The notes beneath the pieces were generated by a model. The model was not told the origin of the DNA and did not search any database. It worked only from the letters and a program-made list of their open reading frames with translations. From contig JAPWGK010000007.1 in the NCBI GenBank assembly GCA_029641185.1, positions 1,054,001 to 1,118,000 of the forward strand: DNA of 64,000 bases, given 5' to 3'. Origin of the DNA: Pseudofabraea citricarpa. Lineage: Eukaryota > Ascomycota > Leotiomycetes > Helotiales > Dermateaceae. A program made the position numbers and the translations under genes. Of the stretch, positions 47,700 to 64,000 are shown one piece after another. Each line of letters begins with the position of its first letter. Position 1 is the stretch's first letter.

Positions 47700-50600
47700 T
47701 TATATATTAAGTAAAACTTAAAAATATTTAAACTTATATTAAGAGAGATTTTTTATAAGATTATTAGCTAATATATTATTTATAAGAATATAAGATATTT
47801 TAAAAATACTTTTATTATACTCTTAATATAATTATATATTTTAAATATTTATATATCTTAGCTTAATTATAATTCTTATATTTTCTCTAATAATTAAACG
47901 AATCGTTTATTAGTTATTATAAAAGATTATTTATAGCTTTTTAATCTTTAGACTTAATTCTTTAAAAAGCTTCTAAAAAGCTATAATTTTTTTTATTATA
48001 AACTTAATATCCTAAAGTTTAGCTTTTATAATTAATATAAATACGTTTAATTAATATATTATTTTCTAAGTAATTAAACTATTAAATAAAGAGATTATAT
48101 AATTATATAAAAAATATTATATTTTTATATTATTTATAAAAGATATATCTAATACGATTAATATTTAGATTTTACTAAGCTTATAATTAAATTATATTAT
48201 TAGAAAGTATATTTTAAAAAAATACTTAATTATCTAATTTATAATTATAAGATATTTCGTACTTAGATTAAATAAAAAGTAAGAAAGCTAAGAAATTATA
48301 AAAATTATATTTAATCTAATTATAATTATAATATATAATACTAAGTTTATCTTTTCTTAATATTTCTTAATTTAAGTTTTAAAGGCTTATCTTATATTTT
48401 TTATAAATTCTATTATTAGTAATAAAATACTTAGATACTTTTTATTTATTAAATTAAATCTAATAATAACCTTTTTAATATATATATTATAAACTAATTA
48501 TATCTTTTTCTAAGCTTAATTTCTAATAATATATATCCCTAAGAATTATTTTATATCTTTAAGGTTTCTAAGCTTATATATTTTATTAAGTTTATAAATA
48601 ATCTCTTAGGCTTTAGTTTTATTACTCTTATAATATAATACTTATATATTATTAATATAAAATATAACTAAGATTTTAGATCCTAGGCTTATATAAATAT
48701 ATAAGTCTTTTTTATATATAATTAGATTTAGCTTTTTTAAAGTAACTAAGAATTTATAAAATTATAAAATAAAAAAGTCTCTTAAGTTATATAATACTTA
48801 ATCGATTTTTATATATATTCCTAGTATTTTAAATCTATTAGGTAATAAGTAAATAACTAGAATTTTATTTTTTCTTCTTAAGATATTAATAAATATATTA
48901 ATTATATTAAATTATTTAGACTTAAGATTAAAGCGTATTATAATTACTATTATTACTTAAAATAATTATAATATAAGAGTAATTATATAAGTTAATATAA
49001 TTAATTTATTATCTTATAAATTACCTTAAATTATAATTTATAATTAATATTAGGTTATTATTTTAGATAAATTTAGTTTATATATAAATACTTACTTTAA
49101 AGAGATTAATTTAGTTTTTATTTCTAAGATCCTAATTACTTATTAGTAGTTTTTATTTTTTAGGTTTTAAAGCTTTAGTCTTATATTATCTCTAAAATAA
49201 ATACTAAGTAAATAATTTATTAGATTCTTCTAATATTTTAGTACTTTTAGTATATTATTTTAATAAATACTTAGAAGTTTACTTAAGAGATTACTTATTT
49301 ATATATTTACTCTTAAGACTTTTATTTATAATATTATAATAATTATTATATATATTATTTTAAAATAATTTTTATTTTATCTTATTAATTAATTAAGCTA
49401 ATAGGTATAATAAAAGTTATTAAGTATATTAATATATTAATATTTAATTTAACTTATTATTTTTTTAAGTTATTTACCTTTTATCTTTATAAAAGAATAT
49501 ATTATATTCCTTTTATTTTCCTTAGAGCTCTTATAATCTTTATCTTAGAGTTTTTTACTAAATTATATTATTAAATTAAATTTCTTATACTTATACTTAT
49601 ATTTTAGTTCTAGGGATTAAGCTAAGATTTTTCTTTTAGGTTTTCCCTAAAAAGGCTTTTATTAACTTATTACTTAGTTATATAATCCCTTTTATTATAT
49701 AATTATCTAAGATATTATTTTTCTTAATAATAAATTATTTAAGTTAATTCTTATTATTTTATTATTATTCTTACTTTTTAAAGTTAATATACTTTTAGGT
49801 TTAAAAGTATTATTAGAAAATAAAAGTCCTAAAAGTTAATTAAGTAAATTATTCTTTTATTATTTTATAATTACTAAAGATATTAATATAACTTCTTATA
49901 TTAGCTTTTTAGCTTTTACTTAAGACTTAATCTCTTAAGAGGCTAAGATATTATCTTCTAGATTAATAAAAGTATTATTATTTCTTTTAATAAACTTCTT
50001 ATTTTACTTAATTATAAGGCTTATATCTTTTTATCTAATTAAATTATTAAGTATTAATCTAATATTTCGAATCTTAGGTTCCTTAATTTTAATCGTATTT
50101 ATTATTATTCTAGTAATTATAAGTAATTAATCTTCCTCTTATTTTTTATTTAGATTATATCTAATATTTTTATTAAATCTAATATTTCTAATAATAATAA
50201 TTTTATTAAGTATAAGAACTTATATTTTATAAATATTAGATATAATATATTCTACTAAATATCTAATATAAGCTTATAATCTAATTTTAAAAGCTTTTAC
50301 TAAGCTCTTAGCTTTTTATTCTTTAATTAATAGGTATACCTAATAGTTATATATATAAATCTTATTTTAATTAGGTTAAAGATTTATTATTAAATTAGTA
50401 ATCTACTTAGGATTATATTATTAAAAGTATAAGTAAAACTAAGAGTTAAATATTTTATTTAAAGTTTTTATATTATTAGCTTAAAATAAGCTAATATTAT
50501 ATAAAAAGATTCTTATAAGTATAATTTCTAGTTATAAGCTTACTAGAAGATTTATATTTTCTTTTATTTTTATAAATCTTATAATTATTTTTTATCTAGC

Positions 50601-51690
50601 TTATTTTACTTTATTATTTATCTTATATATATATATTAGAGAAAGCTTAAGATTAATATTTATTTCTTTTATCTAATACTAATAATAAGTAATATCTTTA
50701 ATTATAATTATAAATATATTATTATCTTACTTAATTTTATAAATTAAAAGCTTATACTAAGTTTTTATTTAGCTCTTAAAGTTCTTAAGAGAATAATATA
50801 TCTTCTTATAAGTTTTTTATCTAAGTATAAAGCTAAAAAGCTTCTTATTATATTTATTTTTAATTATAAGTAGTTAAGAGAAGCTATTATACTTATATTT
50901 AAAATCGAATAAGTTTTAATTAATTCTTTAAAAAAGTTAAAGCGATTTTCTCTCTAGTAATCGCTTTAATATTTTTTAGCTAATATAAGCTATAAAATAA
51001 TACTTATATTTCGCTTATTTTATCTTACTTATTTTTATATTATAAATTAATCTAATAAATATACTTAGAGCTACTAAGCTAAGATATTTTATTTTATTAT
51101 ATTAAAGTTATTTAGAATTTAACCTTAGATATAAAAATTTCTCTTAGTTCTTAAGTCTTAGTTTTATTTTTTATTTAATTATAAGAAATATAAGGATCCT
51201 AGTAATACTTAAAAGAATATTTATAAGAAGTTTTAAGTAAAAGGAAAATAACTTATATTCTAAGAATATAATATTAAATAAAAGTTTTAATTTCTTAATA
51301 TATATATTCTTCTTTTTATTCTTATATCTTAATAAGTTATTAAACTCTTAGTATTAGATCTTAATCTTCTTAAGAAAAGTCTCTAATATTATATTAATAT
51401 TAAACCTTTTAATTATTTTAATATTATAAAATATTAAATCTATTATTCCTTTTTTATTTATTTTATTTAATACGTTTTTTATAATCCTAGTATTATAAAA
51501 TAAGATTAATAAATATAAAGTTCTTATATTTATTATATTATTTAAGTTTACTTTAATTAATAAGCTTAGAACTAAAAGTTTCTTATTATTTATTAAGTAA
51601 ATAACTTTATAATTATTAATAAGTGTATTATTAGATAATAAATAACTTAAAAAATCTATAATTATATAAATACTTATATCTAGTTATTAG
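47700..51690 (-). pseudogene. RIP-inactivated pol of C2
   Basis: The mirror image of the C1 pol region; limits are inferred by symmetry. The reverse transcriptase box again reads YINN on the minus strand near 48,650-48,661. Differences from C1 are transitions only where I compared them (48,751-48,850 against 42,541-42,640), so the two copies were mutated at least partly after they became separate. Confidence 0.6.
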
Positions 51691-53049
51691 ATTATAAGTT
51701 TTAGGTCTAAGATTATTATATTTATAAGCCCTAGGTATTTATTAGTAAAGCTTCTAAAAGATTTTTTTTCTTTTTAAGATAAGTTTCTAAAATTTAAGGT
51801 TTTTTTAATTTTTCTTAGTAAACTTATTATATATTAAACCCTAGTTCTTATTTTATAAATAATCTTAGATTATATAATATTTTTCTTTAGAAAAAGAATT
51901 TCTAAGATTTCTTTTTAAGCTTCTTATAAGAGTATACTTAAGAAATAAGTATATTAAGAATTTTTAAAAATACTTTTTATCTCTTTTATCTTAGTAAAAA
52001 TAAGATTACTTTTATTTTTATTAAGTTAAGCTAGTATATTAGTTTCTAGTATTATTTAATCTTCTCCTAAGAATAATAAAAATTATTATCCTCTTAGTTA
52101 TAAATTAAACTAAATTTTTATATACTAGAATAAAAAACTAATTTTCGTATTACTTAAGTATTTTACCTAGGAGTCTAAGCTTATTTATTTTAATATATTT
52201 TATTAATTAGAGTTTTTCTTATTTTAGAGTTATTTTTATAAATATAATTATAAGAAACTCTCTAGTTATAAGTAAGTCTTATATCTCTAGTATATTATAT
52301 ACCTAAGCTTATTAAAATACTTTAAGTTATTTCTAATATTATTATATAAGATTTATATTATCTTTCTTTATTTACTTAAATATAATATTATACTCTTAGT
52401 AAATAATAATTAATATATTATTATTAGTAGATACGAGTTATAATTTTAGTAATCGAATAATTATTTATAGGCTTAAGTCTTCTTTTTTCCTAATTATCGT
52501 ATTAATTAAAGTTAAGATTAAGAGAGAAATCGTTTATTTAACCTATTACTTAAGAGTATAATATTTAATTATATTATATAACTAGCTTACTTATTTTATA
52601 ATATAGATTTTTAGCTAAGTATTAAGCTCGTATTATATATTATTATATATAATTATAATATCTTATAATAAGCTAGGTTTTAGTCTAAAAAGCTTATTAA
52701 TTACTACTTAATCTAAGTATAATTATTAATTAAGTATTATTCTCTTATTAATAAGCTTATTAATAGTTAATACTTATATAAGAGGGTTAATATTTATACT
52801 TTTTACGTTTATAGTATCTAGGTTTATAAGCTCCTAGATATATTTTATATAAGCTTAATAATAAAATTAAAGGAATTAATCGGGTTATAAGTTATAATCT
52901 TTTAAAGAAATCTTCTTAGCTTTTTATTAGTTTATTTTAGAGATTATAATAATAATAATAAATTCTAAACTTAAGAATAATTATTTTTTAGCTTTCTTAT
53001 AATTTAAATATAATTTTAGGAAGCTTTAATTATAAGCTAGGCTTATAAT

Positions 53050-53247
53050 TATTATATAATAAAAGTAAAGTTAATTTAAGTAATTAAGAAAGCGTAGAAA
53101 ATATAATTTATATTATTTAATTTAAGAGGAATAAGAGATTATAAGAAAGAATATATTTATATAAGAATAATACTTATTACTAAGTAGATTATCTTAGTTA
53201 TCCTAATCCCTTATATAATAAATCACTTAATCCTAGATTTTATAATA
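53050..53247 (-). repeat. 5' LTR of C2
   Basis: 198 bp on the minus strand. On its left side on the plus strand is the reverse primer-binding site (AAGCTAGGCTTATAAT), which proves its orientation as the 5' LTR of a minus-strand element. Confidence 0.8.
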
Positions 53248-53340
53248 CTAGCTTATATTATTTGCTTATTTAAGGATAATATATTAATCTTATACTCCTA
53301 GAAAATAATACGCGTACTAAGTATAATAAATTATAAGATA

Positions 53341-53537
53341 TATTATAAAATCTAGGATTAGGTAATTTATTATATAAGAGATTAGGATAACTAAGATAAT
53401 CTACTTAGTAATAAGTATTATTCTTATATAAATATACTTTTTCCTATAATCTCTTATTTCTCTTAATTAGATAATATAAATTATACTTTCTACGCTTTTT
53501 TAATTACTTAAATTATCTCTACTTTTATTATATAATA
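53341..53537 (+). repeat. 3' LTR of C1
   Basis: 197 bp, TATTATAAAATCTAGG..TTATATAATA, in plus orientation. It is separated from the C2 LTR by 93 bp that are the missing 3' end of the C1 internal region. AAAAG follows at 53538-53542. Confidence 0.82.
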
Positions 53538-58286
<4,749 letters not shown>

Positions 58287-59654
58287 TATTACGTAATAAA
58301 AGTAAAGTTAATTTAAGTAATTAAGAAAATATAAAAATTATAATTTATATTATCTAATTAGAAAGAATAAAAGATTATAAGAAAAAGTATATTTATATAA
58401 GATTAATATTTATTATTAAGTAGATTATCTTAGTTATTTTAATCTCTTATATAATAAATTATTTAATCTTAGATTTTATAATATATCTTATAATTTATTA
58501 TACTTAATATATATATTATTTTTCGAGAGTATAAGATTAATATATTATCTTTAAATAAGTAAATAATATAAGTTAGGTAATTATATTATATACGATTATT
58601 TATTAATTAAATTATTAGATTAAATTTATAAATCAAAGATTTTCTTATATTATCTTTAGTTCTTTTAATTCGACTAATACTAGAAGTAATTTAATTATTA
58701 TTTTATAAATTAGAGATCTTACTTATAAAAATTTTATTTTATAATTTTTCTCTTTTTTTCTCTTATAACTTTAATCTTAATTTTAATTATAATATTATTA
58801 AGCTTAAGTATTTCTTTTATTCTTTTTTTTCTTTTTCTTATTATTTGCTTTTTTTAATAAGTAAATTAAAGATATCTTATATAACTTATAAGATAAAAGT
58901 AAAAAATCTATTAAAGATACGTAAAATAAAAGAAACTTTTATAAGATTTTTTTTTTTTTTTTCTTTTCTTTAATATATAAATAATCTTTTATATTTTATA
59001 TTAGTTACTTATTATTTTATAAATTATAAATATTTATAATTCTCCTTAAATTAAAGATATATCTACTAATAAACTTATATAATCTATTATAATATTTCTT
59101 ATTATTAATATTAAGTTAGCTAATATATTTCTTATTTCTTATATAACTTATTCTTTTATATTTCTTTCTTTTATTTAGCTTACTTTTAATAAATATTCTT
59201 ATTCTAATATAATATCCTAAGGATTTCGATTAACTTAAGATAATTTTTATTAGTTTATAATTAATAACTTTTATTTTAAGTATACGCTTATTATATATAA
59301 GAAATTCTAGTATAATTTCTTAGCTCTTAAGAATAAGTTTAAGTAACTTACTAATAAGACTAATAACTTTAATTATAAGAAGCTTTTTATTTTAAAAAAT
59401 TTATTTTTTTCTTACAAGTATTTTTATCTAATATATATATTATTATTAATTATTATCTAGTTATTTTATATAATAAATATAATCGTATAAACTAGCTTAT
59501 ATTTACTTATACTTATAAGAATAATATTTCTAAGTTTCTTAAGAGTTTAAATAATATTATTTTCTTTTATTTAAACGATTTATCTAATAATAATAATAAT
59601 AATATTTTTAATTAATATATTACTAAATATAAATATTACTTTTATAAGTATTAT
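58287..59654 (-). mobile_element. Family-C fragment C3, 3' end with LTR
   Basis: A direct copy of 45552 to about 46,930: 3' LTR 58287-58483 (reverse orientation, starting TATTACGTAATA) and about 1.17 kb of the 3' internal region on the minus strand. Similarity stops at about 59,654 after CTTTTATAAGTATTATA. The 5' part, with pol, is missing. Confidence 0.75.
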
Positions 59655-60010
59655 ATAATATTACTTCTACTATATAATTTAAGTATAAGTTAAACCTTGC
59701 TTAATATTTAATCCGAACCCGAGTTAAGCCTAGAGTTAAGTTTTTTCGAACTAGCTTAAGTTAGCTTAAACTACTATAAACTAGCTTAAGCTAGGCTTAA
59801 TCGCAAATTAACTCCTAATTTAAGTTATAGCTTAAGTTATAGCTTAACTATTACTTTAAATAATTTATAACTCTTAATTTAGCTTAAAGGTTTAGGTAAG
59901 TTTAAGGCTTAAGCTTTACTTAGGTTATATTTAAGTTATACTCGGATTATATCTAGGCTACGCTCGAATTATATTTAGGCTAAACTTATATTATAATTAA
60001 TATTAACTTT
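59655..60010. repeat. Degenerate short-period repeats
   Basis: Words such as AACTAGCTTAAG, TTAAGTTATAGC and TTATATTTAGGCTA recur every 15-25 bp in 59,690-60,000. I see no coding signal. This may be a decayed satellite. Confidence 0.4.
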
Positions 60011-61959
60011 ATAGTTATTTAGATCTAGTTTAATTATATATTAATATATCTTTAAGTTATAATTATAAGAAGATATAATCCTAGGTAAGTAATTTTATTT
60101 AATACGTATATATATATTATATATATAATATAATATAATAACTTATATAAACTCTAGCTTTTATTTATATTTTATAAAAAAGATATTATCCCTAGACTTC
60201 TTATTATACGCTTATAACCTATTAGCTAATATATAAAATAACTAGTTCTTTTAATCTTTTATAGCTAATATACTAAATATACGAATACTACTAGTATTAT
60301 ACTTCTATTAAAAGATATTTATACCTAGTAATAAATCCCTTATATTTATATCCTTAAGTAATATTAATATAAATATAATATATTATTATTACTAGAATAA
60401 AATAACAAATAATTAATAGATCTAATAGATATTATTATTATTACTAAGAATATAATAATAGTTATTTACTCTAAAGACTTATTTCTTTAAGTTATTCTTA
60501 GTATTAAATATAACTTGTTAATATTATTAGATATTATTATATCTTAAGAATAATATAATATTATAAATATTATAGTCTAAGTATATTATTATTAATAGAT
60601 AATATATAATAATATACTTATATATTTACTTTCTTAAAATACTTGTCGAAATAATAAGCTAAATAATAATCCTTCTTATATAAGTATTAAAAGCTTTATA
60701 TTCTTACTAATATATAGTAGTTTTATAAGGTTATTATAAAGATCGAACCCTTTAATATTAACTTATATTAATATATAATTTATATCCTTTATTACTTTTA
60801 TATTATTAGAGTAATTATTTTCTTTCGTATAATATTCGACTAATAATACGAAGCTATATATTAGCTAAGGATAATACTATTATATAAACCTAAGAGGATT
60901 TATAAGGTCTAGGTATATTATCTCTTATATATTAACGAATCCGAGCCTTAGTAATTATATAATATTATCTTTTATAAATAAATATATATTAAGTTTAATA
61001 ATACTATAATATTTACTTACGCTTTTTATATATTATATTTTAACTCTTTAGTTAATATATTATAATTTATTATATACTCGTATTCCTAAATATTATCTAC
61101 TAAGTAGAATCTTATATACGCGTTTAAGAGATAATATAATTTATTTTATTTCGTCTTAGGTATTCGAATATATTACTTAGGTTTAAGCTTAGATTTAGCC
61201 TTAGATCTAAACTTAGGTTTAAGCTTATAAGTATTATTACTAATATTTATATTTATAATATTAGTATACTTATTAGTATAAATAGTTCTAGTATTACTCT
61301 TTATATTACTTTATTATATACTAGTATTAATATTAATAAAACTAAGGTTACTTTTTATATTATTATATAAATTATTACTTTTATTATTTTTATTATTATC
61401 TCCGAGTATAATCTTCTTTTTTTTAATATTAGATATACTAGAGAAGATATTCCTAGGATCCTAGTTATCTTATATATCTTATATTATAATCTACTAATAA
61501 CTTCTCTTTATATAATTAATTAATATATAATATATTTATCTATAACTTAATAATATATTATACGCCTCCTTAGTAAATAAAAAAACCTTTAACCTCTTAC
61601 TAGTTTATATAATAAACTTAGTTATATATATAAATAATTTTATTAATTTATATATTAGTAGGTTTTTATTATTATATATACGTTTAATACTTTAAAGGAA
61701 ACCTAGCTTATATTAGGTAACTTTATTATAATATTAGAGGATTAAAGGTATTAGTAAGATAATAATTATAAGAATAAATATATTAAGCTTTAGATTTTTA
61801 GTTAATTATATAAAAAAGAAATAATTTATATAACTTTAATATATTATAAGTAACTAAATTTTATTAAGATATTATTAAAGAGTAATCTAAAAATAATCCT
61901 CCTAATATTATATTATTCTAAATATAATATATTATACCCTTAGCTAAGTATTAGATTTA
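60011..61959. other. Unassigned AT-rich DNA, possible 3' part of a transposase relic
   Basis: On the minus strand a stop-poor reading at about 60,650-60,930 (with IKVIKDINYIL and VNIKGFDLYNNLIKLLYI) follows the motif-bearing stretch in the next entry and could be the same decayed protein. Otherwise nothing is recognisable. Confidence 0.25.
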
Positions 61960-63000
61960 AATATAATACTAAAGGTAAGATATCTAGTAGATTTTATCAT
62001 ATTCTAAGGTTCCTAAAGTAGTTTACTTTCTATTATAAAGGAAGCTTTAGTCCTTATTTTTACTTAAAGATAATATTATAATAATATCTACTATTACTAA
62101 TAATATTATAATTTATATCTCTATAATCTTCTTATAAGTAAAAGTATACTTAATAGCCTTTAGTAATAATATATCTTATAAAGCTAGTATTATTAGTAGC
62201 CTAGGGTATATTACTTATAAGAATAATTAAGAATATTATTACTAATATCTTCTTATATATATTAATAATTACTTTTTTAGCTAATTATTTTATACCTAGC
62301 TAAAGGTTAAAAATAATATCTAAAAGCTTTATATTATAAGGACCTAATATTAATATAAATTTATTAGCTAGTTTTCTTCTTTCTTTATAATTTAAATTTA
62401 CTAGCGTTATATAAAATCCTTTAAGAGTATAATATATATTTTAGTAAATATTAAAGTTATTAATAAATAAGATTAAAGGTAAAAAGTAATAAAAAAAGCT
62501 ACTTATAATAAACTCTTTAAAAGCTTCTTAATTATAATATTATATCTTTAGTTTATTATATATTAAATATATAAATTAGATCGGCTTTACTAATTATATC
62601 TTATAATTAATTATCTACTAAATATAATACGAAAGAGGTTTAATCTCTATAATTTTATTATCTAGGTTATTAGAGTACTTTTATATTATACGAATATTAA
62701 ATATATATTATATTAGCTCTAATACGACCTTAATTATCTTATCTAATAAAAGAAGCTTTATATCTCTAGTATATAAATCTTTAATTTTATATTAAAGCTT
62801 TATTTTAGAGATTATAAGCTATAAAGTTAATAAAACCTTACCTCGAATATTTATATTATTATAATAATTATATCTAATAAATATAATATAGCCTCTAGTA
62901 ATATTATTTATAATATAAGAAAGACGAATAATATCTCTAGGAATAAATATATTATTATCTATAATAATTATAAATTTACTAGATATTATTATTATAAACG
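61960..63000 (-). pseudogene. Decayed transposase-like frame (KDZ/Plavaka-like, tentative)
   Basis: On the minus strand a reading frame is interrupted by RIP-type stops but stays legible. LPLILFINNFNIY (about 62,447-62,485) precedes TLKGFYITL and YKERRKLANKFILILGPYN (about 62,320-62,390). A recurring fungal transposase-related family has LFIDDFG-Y-N-Y, then ERRKLAN and TLGP in this order and spacing; the D-to-N changes fit RIP. I place it in the KDZ/Plavaka group from memory of these motifs only, so the family name is tentative. Boundaries, terminal repeats and the catalytic residues downstream were not found. Confidence 0.35.
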
Positions 63001-64000
63001 AGCCTTATAAACGCGATTCCTAGAACTTTTTAGGATAATTAATATAATATATTATACTAAAGTATATCTTATTTATAAAAGCCTAAGTACTAATAATCTT
63101 AGTAATAAGATTTATAAGATTATACTAATAATATTAGCTCTTACAAATAATTATATATTATTACGTTTTCTTTTTAGATAATAAAGTTACCTGCTTTTTA
63201 ACCTTAATTATAATAAGCTTTCGTATAAGTTATAATATAAGGAGTTATATATAAATTATACGTTTTAGTATATCTAGCTTTAGTAGGAGTTTATTCTTAT
63301 TATTATTATTACTATTATTATTATATATCTTATTTTTAATCGTTTATATTATTCTTTAAACCTTATATAATAGTTTATAATTCTTATACGAAATAAAAGA
63401 ATATTTATATTATAAGCTAAAAGCTAAGTAAAAGAGAGATATTAGGGATAATATATTATAAATTAACTTAGTATCTAATATATAAGAAGAAAAGAAAAGA
63501 GAAGATAATTATTATAATATATCGTATTTATCTTAATCTTCGGTTTTATTAGTATTAGTATTACTATTAGTATTATTATTACTATTATTATTATTATTAT
63601 TATTAAGGTTTATAAAGTAAATAAACTATAGGGCTAATTTTATAATATCTAATATAATTATTATATCTTAAATAAAAATATAATTAGTATCTGCTTTTTC
63701 TAGAGGTTATATAAGTATCTTATTATATAATAACTTTATTAGATTATTATTATTACTTAAGCTATCTAAAGTTAAGTTATCTTTATTATATATAATCGTA
63801 TTAAAAATATCACTTAAGTTCGAGTTTATTTTATATTATTTAATACTTATATCTCCTTCTATAATATTTCTTTTATTACTATTAAGTAGTATTATAGGTA
63901 TATTATTATCTATATTATTATTATTATAATAACTCCTAGGGATATTATCCCTAGGAGAAGTTATTATAAGAATATTACTAGAGTCTAAGTTAGTATTAGT
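63001..64000. other. Unassigned AT-rich DNA to window end
   Basis: No recognisable element or gene. It contains short ATT/AAT runs (63,290-63,320 and 63,545-63,605) and the inverted word CTCCTAGGGATA/TATCCCTAGGAG (63,936-63,959), a 24-bp perfect palindrome apart from its centre. It may be the upstream part of the transposase-like relic. Confidence 0.3.

Larger units (their letters stand above)
45552..53247 (-). mobile_element. Ty1/copia element C2, complete, inserted antisense into C1
   Basis: C2 runs on the minus strand with 5' LTR 53050-53247 and 3' LTR 45552-45749 (198 bp each). It is flanked by CTAAT (45547-45551) and CTAGC (53248-53252), which are the same 5-bp duplication after two RIP-type transitions. 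C1 sequence broken at the left flank resumes exactly at the right flank. Position p in the left arm pairs with about 91,391 minus p in the right arm, so the two elements form arms of roughly 7.4 kb. Confidence 0.88.
38144..53537 (+). mobile_element. Ty1/copia element C1, interrupted by C2
   Basis: C1 has its 5' LTR at 38144-38340 and its 3' LTR at 53341-53537 (197 bp each) and is flanked by identical 5-bp duplications AAAAG (38139-38143 and 53538-53542). Its inside is split: 38341-45551, then C2 (45552-53247), then the last 93 bp (53248-53340). Removing C2 and one TSD copy gives an element of about 7,693 bp, against 7,696 bp for C2. All remaining coding traces are on the plus strand. Confidence 0.88.

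Overview
The window comes from a filamentous ascomycete (Pezizomycotina; Leotiomycetes is a guess). Genes carry short introns of about 47-190 nt with GT..AG ends and CTAAC-like branch points. The protein families are ascomycete housekeeping families. The repeats carry the CpA-to-TpA decay expected of repeat-induced point mutation (RIP).

Positions 1-23,300 are ordinary gene-dense euchromatin with seven well-supported genes and one family-level call. In order they are: calcipressin (+, 1024-1773); an ER-bound oxygenase mpaB/Lcp-like protein (-, 2519-4077); a large WD40 protein of the MABP1/WDR62 type (+, 5186-8474); RGP1, the Ypt6/Rab6 GEF subunit (-, 8832-11365); MOB1, the NDR-kinase activator (+, 12330-13346); the mitochondrial ATP synthase OSCP subunit (+, 13778-14720); a family 63 glycoside-hydrolase-like protein related to yeast YMR196W (-, 15086-18469); and, after a 3.9-kb gene-free gap, an RTA1-family membrane protein (-, 22321-23272). 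I worked out exon-intron structures by joining reading frames at GT..AG sites and checking phase. These genes do not form a pathway or cluster. They cover calcineurin control, Golgi Rab GTPase control, mitotic exit/septation, oxidative phosphorylation and lipid or stress transport.

From about 24,000 to the window end (40 kb) the sequence becomes extremely AT-rich and holds no intact gene. It is a graveyard of RIP-mutated transposons. I resolve three Ty1/copia families. Family A has 737-bp LTRs; copy A1 is cut off before the reverse transcriptase and copy A2 is an internally deleted derivative. Family B is one LTR-to-LTR copy at 29624-36157 with a single gag-pol frame of 1,404 codons that is still in register but full of RIP stops. 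Family C has 197-198-bp LTRs and is about 7.7 kb long. All three have a primer-binding site directly after the 5' LTR that matches the initiator-tRNA-Met anticodon region, as in Drosophila copia (half-tRNA priming).

The most striking structure is 38139-53542. Element C1 (target-site duplication AAAAG on both sides) was hit near its 3' end by a second, oppositely oriented copy, C2 (45552-53247; target-site duplication CTAGC, one copy RIP-altered to CTAAT). The nested antisense insertion makes a roughly 15-kb near-palindrome with 7.4-kb arms. Both copies then accumulated separate transition mutations. Further right are a truncated C3 copy, a (TAA)n array of about 240 bp, and a decayed minus-strand reading frame that resembles a fungal KDZ/Plavaka-type transposase. 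The rest of the AT-rich block is unassigned.
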